From Vibrio splendidus (GTDB lineage Bacteria > Pseudomonadota > Gammaproteobacteria > Enterobacterales > Vibrionaceae), in NCBI RefSeq assembly GCF_002873455.1, contig NZ_MCUN01000035.1:1-64000 (forward strand): 64,000 bases of DNA, in the 5' to 3' direction. Positions within the stretch are counted from its first letter, which is position 1; every line of letters begins with the position of its first letter. Under the pieces are notes generated by a model, which was not told the DNA's origin, did not search any database, and saw nothing but the letters and a program-made list of their open reading frames with translations. Positions 24,549 through 33,586 of the stretch are shown one piece after another. The position numbers were made by a program, and so were the translations under genes.

Positions 24549-27500
24549 ATGTTACCAAGACTTCAACTCAATGCTGATGTCGATCCAGTAGTCGTACGCT
24601 TTTTAGATGAACTAAAAACAGCGGGCTTTACTGGCGACATTGAATCTCAATATTCTAGCCGTTTGGCTGTGGCGACTGATAACAGTGTCTATCAGCAATT
24701 GCCGCAGGCGGTCATCCTTCCTAAAACAACTCAAGACGTTGTGTTGCTCGGTCAGGTGGGTGCTAAATCCGCTTACGAACGCGTGACCTTTTCCCCTCGT
24801 GGCGGCGGTACCGGAACCAACGGACAATCTTTAACAAAAGGTGTCGTGGTTGACCTTTCACGATACATGAACCAGGTTCTTGAGATTAACGAGAAAGAGG
24901 GCTGGGTAAGAGTTCAGTCTGGCGTCGTTAAAGACCAATTGAATGATGCGGTACGTCCCTATGGTTACTTTTTCTCTCCAGACCTTTCTACCAGTAACCG
25001 AGCAACCCTAGGTGGCATGATCAACACCGATGCGTCGGGCCAAGGGTCGTTGAAGTACGGAAAAACGTCTGACCATGTGTTGTCGCTACAAGCGGTGTTC
25101 GCGGATGGTTCGTGTTTGGAGTCTGATTTATCACATGGCTTGCCAGTTGAGGGTGAGTTTGCTCACCATGCACTTATGGTTACTGAGGCAGTTTGTCGAG
25201 ACAAGCGCGCTCAAATTCTTAATAAATTCCCACCATTGAACCGCTTCTTAACAGGTTACGACCTAAAGAACGCAATCAATGAACAAGATGACAGCTTCGA
25301 CCTGACTCGCGTCCTATGTGGCGCTGAAGGTTCACTAGCTTTCATCACGGAAGCAAAGCTTAATCTAACGCCGATTCCCAAAGCGCGAACGCTGGTCAAC
25401 GTGAAATACAACACGTTCGATTCTGCGCTGCGCAATGCTCCGTTTATGGTAGAAGCGAAAGCACTGTCTGTTGAGACGGTTGATTCAAGAGTATTGAACC
25501 TTGCGAAGCAAGACATAGTTTGGCACACCGTGAGCGACCTGCTTATGGATGTTCCTAATAAAGAGATGCTTGGCATCAACATGGTTGAGTTTGCAGGCCA
25601 AGATGAAGCGGAAGTTGAACAACAAGTTCAAGCGCTGACTGCACAACTTGAAAGCATGCTTGAAACCGAAGAAGCCGGTGTGATTGGCTTCCAAGTGTGC
25701 AGTGATTTGGCGAGTATTGGCCGAATTTACAACATGCGTAAAAAAGCGGTGGGTTTATTAGGTGCGGCGAAAGGTCGAGCTAAGCCGGTCGCTTTTGCTG
25801 AAGATACCTGTGTACCACCAGAAAACTTGGCCGACTTCATCTCTGAATTTAGAGTCTTACTCGATTCAAAAGAGTTGAACTACGGCATGTTTGGTCACGT
25901 GGATGCGGGCGTGTTACATGTTCGTCCGGCACTTGATCTGTGTGACCCGATGCAAGAAGCATTAATGCATGAAGTCTCTGATGAAGTGGTTAAGCTGGTG
26001 GCGAAATACGGCGGCTTGATGTGGGGTGAGCACGGTAAAGGTTTCCGTTCTGAGTATGGCCCTGACTTCTTTGGTGAAGAGCTGTTTACTGAGTTAAGAC
26101 GTGTTAAAGCAGCGTTTGACCCGCACAACAAGATGAACCCAGGCAAGATCTGTACGCCATTAGAAAGTGACGCTGAATTGGTGAAAGTCACCGATACCAA
26201 GCGTGGCTTCTATGATCGCCAGATCGACGTACAAGTTCGTGACAGCTTCAAACAAGCCATGGAATGTAATGGTAACGGCTTGTGCTTCAACTACGATACT
26301 AGCTCGCCAATGTGCCCTTCGATGAAAGTCAAGGCTGACCGTCGTCATTCTCCAAAAGGTCGCGCAGGTTTAGTAAGAGAGTGGTTGCGTCAGCTAACGG
26401 AACAAGGCGTCGATATTCTCGATTTAGAGCAAGAAGCGCTGAAGGATAATACTCCGGTCAAAACCATGGTTGAGCGTGTTCGTAACACGATGAACAAACG
26501 CCATGAGTACGATTTCTCGCATGAAGTTCACGAAGCGATGAACGGTTGTCTTGCGTGTAAAGCGTGTGCGAGCCAGTGTCCGATTAAAGTCGACGTACCG
26601 AGTTTCCGTTCTCGATTCTTAAACATTTATTACTCGCGTTACCAACGCCCTGCAAAAGACTATTTGGTCGCTAACATTGAGACCATGCTGCCGCTGATGG
26701 CGAAAGCGCCAAAAGTTGTTAACGCTGCCTTGGGTCAAAAGTGGATTCAAACCGCAACGGCGAAAACGGTCGGTTATGTCGATGCACCACTGATGTCGGT
26801 GCCTACGCTAAAAAATCGTCTGGCGAGCAAAGAGCTGCAACTGTTCGATCTTCAATATTTAGAAGGGCTCTCTTCTGACCAGAAGAAACAGCATGTATTG
26901 ATCGTTCAAGACCCGTTTACCAGCTTCTATGATGCAGAAGTGATTGAAGATTTCGTCACTCTGGCTCAAAAGCTTGGTAAAACACCAGTGCTACTGCCGT
27001 TCAAACCAAATGGTAAAGCGCTGCACATTAAGGGCTTCTTAAATCGTTTTGCACGTGAAGCTAAGTCGACCTCTGATTTCTTGTCGATGGTAGCGGATAT
27101 TGGTATCCCTTTGGTCGGTGTCGATCCTGCACTGGTACTTTGCTACCGTGATGAATACGTCGAGATCTTAGGTGACAAGCGTGGCGACTTTGATGTACTG
27201 ACCGTGCATGAATGGTTAATGCCATCGTTAGGTGAGTTCGAAGAGCGCTCTGCAAGTGAAGAGATGTGGTACTTGTTTGCCCACTGTACTGAGAAGACCA
27301 AAATGCCGAACGCTGAAAAAGAGTGGGGCGCTATCTTTAAACACTTTGGTGCTGCGTTAACCAGCGTTCCTGTCGGTTGTTGTGGTATGGCTGGTACCTT
27401 TGGCCACGAAGTTGACAAGTTGCAAATGTCGAAAGACATATACGGTTTAAGCTGGAAACCTCAAATGCAAGATTTACCGAAAGAGCGTTGCTTAGTGACG

Positions 27501-27584
27501 GGTTATTCCTGTCGTAGTCAAGTGAAGCGCTTTGAAGGTGAAAAGCTTGCTCACCCATTACAGGCACTAGCCAAAATTCTTTAA
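24549..27584 (+). CDS. ydiJ: D-2-hydroxyglutarate dehydrogenase-type FAD/Fe-S oxidoreductase (YdiJ)
   Basis: A 1011-residue flavoprotein very similar in layout and phrases to E. coli YdiJ (1018 residues), which oxidises D-2-hydroxyglutarate. The N-terminal FAD-binding PCMH domain shows PRGGGTGTNGQ and ELNEKEGWVRV-like text; ATLGGMINTDASGQGSL is nearly invariant. A FAD-oxidase C-terminal domain follows (MFGHVDAGVLHVRPA), then a ferredoxin-like site CLACKACASQCP (about 660) and a C-terminal CCG-type domain (VGCCGMAGTFGHE). The enzyme returns D-2-hydroxyglutarate to 2-oxoglutarate and feeds electrons to an acceptor. GGAAG lies 3-4 nt before the ATG. It is a monocistronic gene with its own terminator. 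Confidence 0.93.
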   Translation: MLPRLQLNADVDPVVVRFLDELKTAGFTGDIESQYSSRLAVATDNSVYQQLPQAVILPKTTQDVVLLGQVGAKSAYERVTFSPRGGGTGTNGQSLTKGVVVDLSRYMNQVLEINEKEGWVRVQSGVVKDQLNDAVRPYGYFFSPDLSTSNRATLGGMINTDASGQGSLKYGKTSDHVLSLQAVFADGSCLESDLSHGLPVEGEFAHHALMVTEAVCRDKRAQILNKFPPLNRFLTGYDLKNAINEQDDSFDLTRVLCGAEGSLAFITEAKLNLTPIPKARTLVNVKYNTFDSALRNAPFMVEAKALSVETVDSRVLNLAKQDIVWHTVSDLLMDVPNKEMLGINMVEFAGQDEAEVEQQVQALTAQLESMLETEEAGVIGFQVCSDLASIGRIYNMRKKAVGLLGAAKGRAKPVAFAEDTCVPPENLADFISEFRVLLDSKELNYGMFGHVDAGVLHVRPALDLCDPMQEALMHEVSDEVVKLVAKYGGLMWGEHGKGFRSEYGPDFFGEELFTELRRVKAAFDPHNKMNPGKICTPLESDAELVKVTDTKRGFYDRQIDVQVRDSFKQAMECNGNGLCFNYDTSSPMCPSMKVKADRRHSPKGRAGLVREWLRQLTEQGVDILDLEQEALKDNTPVKTMVERVRNTMNKRHEYDFSHEVHEAMNGCLACKACASQCPIKVDVPSFRSRFLNIYYSRYQRPAKDYLVANIETMLPLMAKAPKVVNAALGQKWIQTATAKTVGYVDAPLMSVPTLKNRLASKELQLFDLQYLEGLSSDQKKQHVLIVQDPFTSFYDAEVIEDFVTLAQKLGKTPVLLPFKPNGKALHIKGFLNRFAREAKSTSDFLSMVADIGIPLVGVDPALVLCYRDEYVEILGDKRGDFDVLTVHEWLMPSLGEFEERSASEEMWYLFAHCTEKTKMPNAEKEWGAIFKHFGAALTSVPVGCCGMAGTFGHEVDKLQMSKDIYGLSWKPQMQDLPKERCLVTGYSCRSQVKRFEGEKLAHPLQALAKIL

Positions 27585-27591
27585 TACATTT

Positions 27592-27617
27592 AGCCCAGCA
27601 ATTGCTGGGCTTTTTTC
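27592..27617 (+). terminator. Terminator of ydiJ
   Basis: The perfect palindrome AGCCCAGCAA / TTGCTGGGCT is followed by TTTTT. Confidence 0.88.
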
Positions 27618-27650
27618 TAAACTAACAAAGGAATGTTAAAAAGGAAAAGT

Positions 27651-28112
27651 ATGAAATCTCTAGAATTAAAAGTCCCACCCGTTGCGCTGTTCATTATTGT
27701 ATTTTCAACATCTTATTTCAGTGCCCATCAGCTGAATGCAGGAGTGGTGTTATTGCCTTATAAGTTCATCGTCTTGGGGATCGGAATTGCATTGAGTGGT
27801 GTGGTTGGATTAGCTGGTATATGGGAGTTTCGAAAACAGAAAACCACTGTTAATCCGATCAAAGTCGAGACCGCTTCTACAGTCGTGGACAGTGGAATCT
27901 TTGGTTACACACGAAACCCAATGTATCTAGGGCTATTCATCCTACTGTTTTGCTTTGGCTACTTCTTCCAGAATATCTTCAGTGTGCTACTCAGCTTTGG
28001 CTTCGTAATCTACATGAATCAGTTCCAAATTAAGCCAGAAGAACGCGCTCTAGAGCAGTTATTCGGCGCTGAATATGTTGATTACAAACAAAAGGTTAGG
28101 CGCTGGATCTGA
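27651..28112 (+). CDS. Isoprenylcysteine carboxyl methyltransferase-like membrane protein
   Basis: A 153-residue integral membrane protein of the small ICMT/PEMT methyltransferase group. Three to four transmembrane helices are visible. The SAM-binding signature of the group, GIFGYTRNPMYLG (residues about 84-96), and the C-terminal EERALEQLFGAEYVDYKQKVRRWI-type ending (E-E and Y-x2-Y) are present. The substrate is unknown in bacteria; a lipid or small molecule is likely. The ATG at 27651 has AAGGAAAA 4-9 nt upstream; the frame extends to 27633. It lies just after the ydiJ terminator. Confidence 0.85.
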   Translation: MKSLELKVPPVALFIIVFSTSYFSAHQLNAGVVLLPYKFIVLGIGIALSGVVGLAGIWEFRKQKTTVNPIKVETASTVVDSGIFGYTRNPMYLGLFILLFCFGYFFQNIFSVLLSFGFVIYMNQFQIKPEERALEQLFGAEYVDYKQKVRRWI

Positions 28113-28151
28113 GCCTATTTTGAATGTTTTTTGTGAACGGAATCTAAAAAG

Positions 28152-28186
28152 AAAAGCCCAGCTTGAGGATATCAAGTTGGGCTTTA
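28152..28186. terminator. Terminator between the methyltransferase and DUF3581 genes
   Basis: GCCCAGCTTGA pairs with TCAAGTTGGGC (one G-T) around GGATA. AAAA precedes it and TTT follows, so it can act in both directions between these convergent genes. Confidence 0.8.
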
Positions 28187-28238
28187 CTGATCTTGTTCTA
28201 GAGCTATTTACATCAAGTGGTGTAAATAAGGATGTTGA

Positions 28239-28982
28239 CTAAGCAGCAGCTGCGAACTGAGCTAGAAACATCTCTTTACGCTCGTTGAAGCGGTTTACTA
28301 GGTCGTCTACAGAAGCTTGGTCGTACGGCTTAAGGCCACTTGCTACCATGCGTTTTACGCCTTTACCTACTACTTCGCCGTCTTCTTTGAAGTCGAAGTT
28401 CAGCGTTACGATGCCACGTTTGCCTTCAACATCAAAAGTTGCACCAGAGAATTCAACTTCTGGGTGAGAAAGATCTAGGCGAGTAAATTCAACTTCCATG
28501 CTCTCGTAAATCACAAGAGGGCGTTGGCAGTTGATCATCATTTGTTGTTCTTCCATAAGAGGAACCATGATGTGTGGGAAGTTCATACCAGAGAACTTAA
28601 CGTAGTTTGTTACTACGTGTTCGATGAACGCTTGATCTTGGCTCTTTTCACCTTCACAAGACATGTGTAGGTACTCTTTGCCTTTCTCGTCAACCAGTGA
28701 GCTTTCTTTCTCACATTTGTTGTCAACGCTTAATGCAATACCGTTACCCACCATACCAGAAAAATCAAAACGCATTTTTTGGCTGATACCTTTTTTTTGC
28801 AGAAGCACTGCAAACAAAAGATCGCCAGGCACGCAGAAGCGCTTGTTGTCTTCATCGTGAATTGGGTTGAAGTCAGCGGCTACTTTTTTAGCAAAGTGGC
28901 TAGCCTGTTCACGAGTGAATTGAAATTGATTGTCTTCAGTAGAAAAGTAAGGTCTCAGAAACATAGTATCGCTATTAGTCAT
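28239..28982 (-). CDS. DUF3581 protein with hot-dog (MaoC-like) N-terminal motif
   Basis: A 247-residue member of the DUF3581 family, found in gammaproteobacteria. The segment FAKKVAADFNPIHDEDNKR matches the MaoC/R-hydratase active-site pattern (D-x-NPIH-x-D), so a double hot-dog fold binding an acyl-thioester is plausible. The second half (IYESMEVEFTRLDL, GIVTLNFDF) reads like a second hot-dog repeat without catalytic residues. The ATG at 28982 is directly preceded in frame by a TTG; neither has a strong ribosome-binding site. Function unproven. Confidence 0.8.
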   Translation of the reverse strand: MTNSDTMFLRPYFSTEDNQFQFTREQASHFAKKVAADFNPIHDEDNKRFCVPGDLLFAVLLQKKGISQKMRFDFSGMVGNGIALSVDNKCEKESSLVDEKGKEYLHMSCEGEKSQDQAFIEHVVTNYVKFSGMNFPHIMVPLMEEQQMMINCQRPLVIYESMEVEFTRLDLSHPEVEFSGATFDVEGKRGIVTLNFDFKEDGEVVGKGVKRMVASGLKPYDQASVDDLVNRFNERKEMFLAQFAAAA

Positions 28983-29124
28983 CAAATCTGGGGTGGATTA
29001 TAGCTAACTAACTTCGATCTAATGGTCTATCCAGTTAACTTTGTTTATATATCAGTCAATTAGATAAATACGTTGGATGGTATGTGACGATTTTTAAGAG
29101 GATATGGTCTTTGACTCAATGCAA

Positions 29125-29175
29125 CAAGGGCTAATCAATAGCCCTTGTTTATACAACACTTTATGAGGTGTTGTT
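29125..29175. terminator. Two hairpins downstream of hutH
   Basis: CAAGGGCTA/TAGCCCTTG (29125-29147) is followed by ACAACAC/GTGTTGT (29153-29175). The second lies 16 nt after the hutH stop on the minus strand. Neither has a good minus-strand T-run, so the call as a terminator is tentative. Confidence 0.45.
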
Positions 29176-29190
29176 TAGAGTGTTTCTGCT

Positions 29191-30723
29191 TTAAAAACTA
29201 CACAAAGTGCCTTCTGGCATTAGGTGATTATGAACGGATAACTTGAGTAACAGGTTAGCTTGTTCAATATCCGGTGCAAAATATCTGTCTTTGTCGTAGA
29301 AGCTCACTTTTTCACGCAGAATCTGTTTCGCTTCTTCCACACGAGGAGAAGATAGATTCGGAGCGCGGAAGTCTAGCCCTTGTGCTGCTGCTAAATATTC
29401 TACTGCCAATATCCCACGGGTGTTTTCAGCCATGTATCTAAGCCTACGAGCGGCAAAGGTGGCCATTGATACGTGGTCTTCTTGGTTTGCAGAAGTAGGC
29501 AGGCTGTCTATTGACGCAGGATGAGCCAATGTTTTGTTCTCACTTGCCAATGCTGCGGAGGTAACCTGAGCAATCATAAAGCCCGAGTTCACGCCGCCGT
29601 TATCGACCAAGAAAGGTGGAAGCTTACTTAGTGCACTATCAATCAGTAGTGCCATTCTTCGCTCTGACAAGCTACCGATCTCGGCAATGGCTAATGCAAG
29701 GTTGTCGGCTGCCATTGCGACCGGTTCTGCGTGGAAGTTACCACCAGAAATGATGTCGCCATCGTCAGCGAAAACAAGTGGGTTGTCGGATACCGCATTT
29801 GCTTCAATGTTTAAGGTTTCTGCTGAATTACGAATTTGCTGTAAACACGCACCCATCACTTGAGGCTGACAACGCAGTGAGTAAGGGTCTTGAACCTTTT
29901 CACAACAAGTGTGTGATTCGCCAATCTCACTCTTTTGATCAAGCATATGACGGTAAGCAAGCGCTGCATCCATCTGGCCACGGTGACCACGAACGCGGTG
30001 TATACGAGGGTCAAATGGGCGACGACTACCTAGCGCGGCTTCTACAGACATTGCACCGCACACGGTTGCAGATGCAAACAAGTCTTCAGCTGCGAACAGA
30101 CCTTCTAATGCGAATGCTGTCGATGCTTGTGTGCCGTTTAACAGCGCTAAGCCTTCTTTCGGCGCTAACGTGATTGGCTCAAGGCCTGCGATCTGCATTG
30201 CTTCTAAGCCTGTGATGATTTTTCCGTTGTGACGTGCTTGGCCTTCACCTAGTAGAACTGTACTCATGTGTGCGAGGGGAGCGAGATCTCCAGAAGCTCC
30301 TACTGAACCTTTCTGTGGAACACATGGGTAAACCTGCGCGTTCACTAGATCGATAAGAGCGTTGATGACCTTGAGTCGGATACCCGAGTAACCACGAGAC
30401 AAGCTGTTAATCTTTAACACCATCATCAAACGCACAGTTTCATCAGACATGAATTTACCAATGCCCGCTGCGTGAGAAAGCACGATACTTTTCTGGAGTA
30501 CTTCTAAATCTTCTGGGGCGATTTTGGTATTCGCTAATAAGCCAAAACCCGTATTAATGCCATACACAGTACGATCTTCAGCAATCACTTGCTCGACAAC
30601 GTGCATGCTCGCTTCAATATCAGGGATTGCAGCAGGGTCGAGTGATAAATTTACAGGGCTACGGCTAATCTTACGCAGTTCAGGTAGGCCAAGAAGTCCT
30701 GGTTTAAGTAATAAATTCAACAT
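29191..30723 (-). CDS. hutH: Histidine ammonia-lyase
   Basis: First step of histidine breakdown: L-histidine to trans-urocanate and ammonia. The 510-residue length is normal. The MIO cofactor-forming triad A143-S144-G145 lies in GSVGASGDLAPLAH; the catalytic Tyr region YGINTGFG (54-61) and the QDPYSLRC-type block (EKVQDPYSLRCQPQVMG) are present. It is the last gene of hutI-hutG-hutU-hutH and begins 14 nt after the hutU stop, so it is co-transcribed. It is probably repressed by HutC. Confidence 0.96.
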   Translation of the reverse strand: MLNLLLKPGLLGLPELRKISRSPVNLSLDPAAIPDIEASMHVVEQVIAEDRTVYGINTGFGLLANTKIAPEDLEVLQKSIVLSHAAGIGKFMSDETVRLMMVLKINSLSRGYSGIRLKVINALIDLVNAQVYPCVPQKGSVGASGDLAPLAHMSTVLLGEGQARHNGKIITGLEAMQIAGLEPITLAPKEGLALLNGTQASTAFALEGLFAAEDLFASATVCGAMSVEAALGSRRPFDPRIHRVRGHRGQMDAALAYRHMLDQKSEIGESHTCCEKVQDPYSLRCQPQVMGACLQQIRNSAETLNIEANAVSDNPLVFADDGDIISGGNFHAEPVAMAADNLALAIAEIGSLSERRMALLIDSALSKLPPFLVDNGGVNSGFMIAQVTSAALASENKTLAHPASIDSLPTSANQEDHVSMATFAARRLRYMAENTRGILAVEYLAAAQGLDFRAPNLSSPRVEEAKQILREKVSFYDKDRYFAPDIEQANLLLKLSVHNHLMPEGTLCSF

Positions 30724-30737
30724 GTTTTCTCCAGAAA

Positions 30738-32432
30738 TTAAAGGCGACGAAGTTCTTCGTTTAGCATTGGTAAATCAAGCTTCTGCTCTTTAGCACACTG
30801 CTTGGCAATATCGTAACCCGCATCAGCATGACGCATAACGCCAGTGGCCGGATCATTGTGAAGTACACGAGCAATACGCTGTGATGCATCTTCACTGCCG
30901 TCACAACAAATCACCATTCCGGAGTGTTGTGAGAAGCCCATGCCAACGCCGCCACCATGGTGCAGAGAAACCCATGTTGCGCCGCCTGCAGTATTCAGCA
31001 GAGCGTTCAATAGAGGCCAATCTGAAACGGCATCTGAGCCATCCATCATGCCTTCTGTTTCACGGTTCGGGCTTGCCACTGAACCTGAATCTAGGTGGTC
31101 ACGACCGATAACAACGGGTGCTTTTAGTTCGCCATTTTTAACCATTTCATTGAATGCTTGGCCTAAACGTTCACGATCTTTCAAGCCAACCCAACAAATA
31201 CGAGCGGGTAGGCCTTGGAACTGAATACGTTCACGCGCCATATCTAGCCAGTTGTGTAAATGTGGGTTATCTGGAATCAGTTCTTTTACTTTTTGGTCTG
31301 TTTTGTAGATGTCTTCTGGGTCACCAGAAAGGGCAGCCCAACGGAACGGACCGATGCCTTCACAGAATAAAGGACGAATATAAGCAGGAACGAAACCTGG
31401 GAAATCAAATGCGTTTTCCACACCTTCTTCCAATGCCATTTGGCGAATGTTGTTGCCGTAATCTACGGTTGCAGCACCACGGTATTGTAGGTCTAGCATC
31501 GCTTGAACTTGAATAGCCATTGATTGCTTAGCGGCTTTCACTACTTTCGCTTCATCAACTAAACGTTCTTGCGCTGCTTTCTCCATCGTCCAACCTTGCG
31601 GCAAGTAGCCGTTTAGTGGATCGTGGGCAGAGGTTTGGTCAGTCACTACGTCAGGTGTGATATTGCGTTCAACTAGTTCTGGGAATACGTCTGCAGCGTT
31701 ACCGAGTAGGCCAACAGAGATTGGCGTGTCTGATTCTTTAATCATTGCCATCGCTTCATCGATGCTGGTGGCTTTTTTGTCGACATAACCAGTACGCAAG
31801 CGGTAATCGATTCGTGATTCATCACATTCAACCGCAATCATCGAGAAACCTGCCATTGTTGCAGCAAGAGGTTGAGCACCACCCATACCGCCGAGGCCAC
31901 CAGTAAGAACCCATTTGCCGTTGGCTTCACCTTGGAAATGTTTCTTCGCGATAGCAACAAATGTTTCGTAAGTGCCTTGAACGATGCCTTGCGAGCCAAT
32001 GTAAATCCAGCTGCCTGCTGTCATTTGGCCGTACATCATCAAGCCTTCTTTATCGAGCTCGTTGAAGTGTTCCCAGTTCGCCCAGTGTGGAACAAGGTTA
32101 GAATTCGCGATCAGTACGCGAGGTGCGTTTTTATGAGTTGGGAACACGCCCACAGGTTTACCTGATTGAACAAGCAACGTTTGGTCGTCTTCTAAACGCT
32201 CTAATACTTCAACAATCTTGTCATAACATTTCCAATCACGCGCCGCGCGACCGATGCCGCCATACACAACCAGTGCATGTGGGTGTTCTGCCACATCAGG
32301 GTCTAGGTTGTTCATCAGCATACGTAGCGGTGCTTCTGTTAACCAAGATTTAGCGCGCAAAGTGGTGCCATGAGGTGCGCGAATTTCGCGAGTCGTGTCG
32401 AGACGAGGGTCACTGTTGTGGTGTTCCGTCAT
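30738..32432 (-). CDS. hutU: Urocanate hydratase
   Basis: Second step: urocanate plus water to 4-imidazolone-5-propionate, using tightly bound NAD+. 564 residues from the ATG at 32432, which has AAGGAA 6 nt upstream (the frame opens at 32453). Typical blocks are VYGGIGRAARDWKCYDKI, TGGLGGMGGAQPLAATMAG (nucleotide-binding loop), DQTSAHDPLNGYLP and HHGGGVGMGFSQHSGMVI. It sits between hutG (89 nt upstream, a gap filled by a hexanucleotide repeat) and hutH (14 nt downstream). Confidence 0.96.
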   Translation of the reverse strand: MTEHHNSDPRLDTTREIRAPHGTTLRAKSWLTEAPLRMLMNNLDPDVAEHPHALVVYGGIGRAARDWKCYDKIVEVLERLEDDQTLLVQSGKPVGVFPTHKNAPRVLIANSNLVPHWANWEHFNELDKEGLMMYGQMTAGSWIYIGSQGIVQGTYETFVAIAKKHFQGEANGKWVLTGGLGGMGGAQPLAATMAGFSMIAVECDESRIDYRLRTGYVDKKATSIDEAMAMIKESDTPISVGLLGNAADVFPELVERNITPDVVTDQTSAHDPLNGYLPQGWTMEKAAQERLVDEAKVVKAAKQSMAIQVQAMLDLQYRGAATVDYGNNIRQMALEEGVENAFDFPGFVPAYIRPLFCEGIGPFRWAALSGDPEDIYKTDQKVKELIPDNPHLHNWLDMARERIQFQGLPARICWVGLKDRERLGQAFNEMVKNGELKAPVVIGRDHLDSGSVASPNRETEGMMDGSDAVSDWPLLNALLNTAGGATWVSLHHGGGVGMGFSQHSGMVICCDGSEDASQRIARVLHNDPATGVMRHADAGYDIAKQCAKEQKLDLPMLNEELRRL

Positions 32433-32461
32433 TTGGAATTCCTTCTGTTTCACGTTATATC

Positions 32462-32507
32462 GTTGTAGTTGTAGTTGTAGTTGTAGTTGTAGTTGTAGTT
32501 GTAGTTA
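32462..32507 (-). repeat. Hexanucleotide tandem repeat (TACAAC)7 in the hutG-hutU gap
   Basis: Seven perfect copies of GTTGTA on the plus strand (TACAAC on the mRNA strand) from 32462 to 32503, plus a partial copy. They fill the centre of the 89-nt gap between the hutG stop and the hutU start, about 20 nt before the hutU ribosome-binding site. Slippage would change the gap in 6-nt steps without touching a reading frame. Confidence 0.92.
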
Positions 32508-32521
32508 TCGGTATAGCTGGA

Positions 32522-33586
32522 TTAGTCGCTGGCCATTGCACTGGCTATGTCCCAACACAAACGCGCCGCCAATCGAGCCGTTTGGCCATCGATGTCGTAG
32601 TCTGGGTTGTATTCCGCAATGTCCGCGATAATGAGTTTTTCACTGTGTTTGAAAATCTGTTCTAGAAAAGGAGCGAGCGCTTCATAGCTCACACCTCTTG
32701 CTGCTGGTGCACTTACGCCCGGTGCCGTAGTGGCGGGGAATACGTCTAAGTCGATAGTGAGATAAAGGTAATCACACTCAGCGATGAATCTTTGTAACTT
32801 AACTAGTTGAGCGACTTGGTTTATTTGGGTCATGTTGCGGTCGTGTTCATACCAAACACCCAGTTGGTCAGCTTTGTTAAACAGCGCTTTGGTATTGCTG
32901 GCTGCACTCACACCAAGGCAAGCGTATTGGAATGGCCATTGATGTTTGTGGCAGTAATCGCTGATCTGGTTAAAAGGCGTGCCTGAACTGGGTTTAACGT
33001 CGGTGATGTTGCTTTTAAATTCACGAAGATCAAAGTGAGCATCAAAGTTGACGATGCCTATTTTTGGTTTGTGTACAGGCTGACCTTTATCAAGGCGTTC
33101 CGCTTTATGTCGGTGTTCCGTTTTATGTAGATGCTCAGCGAGGCCTTGGAAAGATGCCCAAGCCACTTCATGACCGCCGCCAAGGGTAATCACTTTGTTG
33201 GTTGATAAAGCACAGGCAATAACCGAAGCACACTGTTTTTGACTGACTTCAAGTTGACCATCATGGCACTCGATATCACCAAGATCCGCGATGTGCGCGT
33301 CACTGTGCCAAGCCATATTAGCCAACGCTTGACGAATCAGGTTAGGTGCTTGTTTCGCGCCTACGCGTCCTTTATTTCTTGCAACTCCAGCATCGCTGGC
33401 AAAGCCTACCAAGGCGATGGCTCGGTCATTAAGCTCATTACTTAAGTCACTATGTTGCACTTGCTTGGTAATGTTATGTACGCGTGTGCCGAGTGCGCCA
33501 TCTTCAAGATCATTGCGTCCCGTCCACACGAAGTTATGTACGGTTTCTGAGTTCTTTTGAATGCCGTTAGAATTAGATTGAGTCAT
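32522..33586 (-). CDS. hutG: Formimidoylglutamase
   Basis: Last step of this hut route: N-formimidoyl-L-glutamate to glutamate and formamide. It belongs to the arginase/ureohydrolase family with a dinuclear Mn site: GGGHE, NFDAHFDLR and TIDLDVFPATTAPGVS carry the metal ligands. 354 residues from the ATG at 33586, which has GAGGTG 4-6 nt upstream and overlaps the end of hutI by 14 nt (translational coupling). A His/Lys-rich repeated stretch (HLHKTEHRHKAERLDKG) is inserted before the IVNFDAH strand; it is not part of the core fold. Confidence 0.94.
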   Translation of the reverse strand: MTQSNSNGIQKNSETVHNFVWTGRNDLEDGALGTRVHNITKQVQHSDLSNELNDRAIALVGFASDAGVARNKGRVGAKQAPNLIRQALANMAWHSDAHIADLGDIECHDGQLEVSQKQCASVIACALSTNKVITLGGGHEVAWASFQGLAEHLHKTEHRHKAERLDKGQPVHKPKIGIVNFDAHFDLREFKSNITDVKPSSGTPFNQISDYCHKHQWPFQYACLGVSAASNTKALFNKADQLGVWYEHDRNMTQINQVAQLVKLQRFIAECDYLYLTIDLDVFPATTAPGVSAPAARGVSYEALAPFLEQIFKHSEKLIIADIAEYNPDYDIDGQTARLAARLCWDIASAMASD

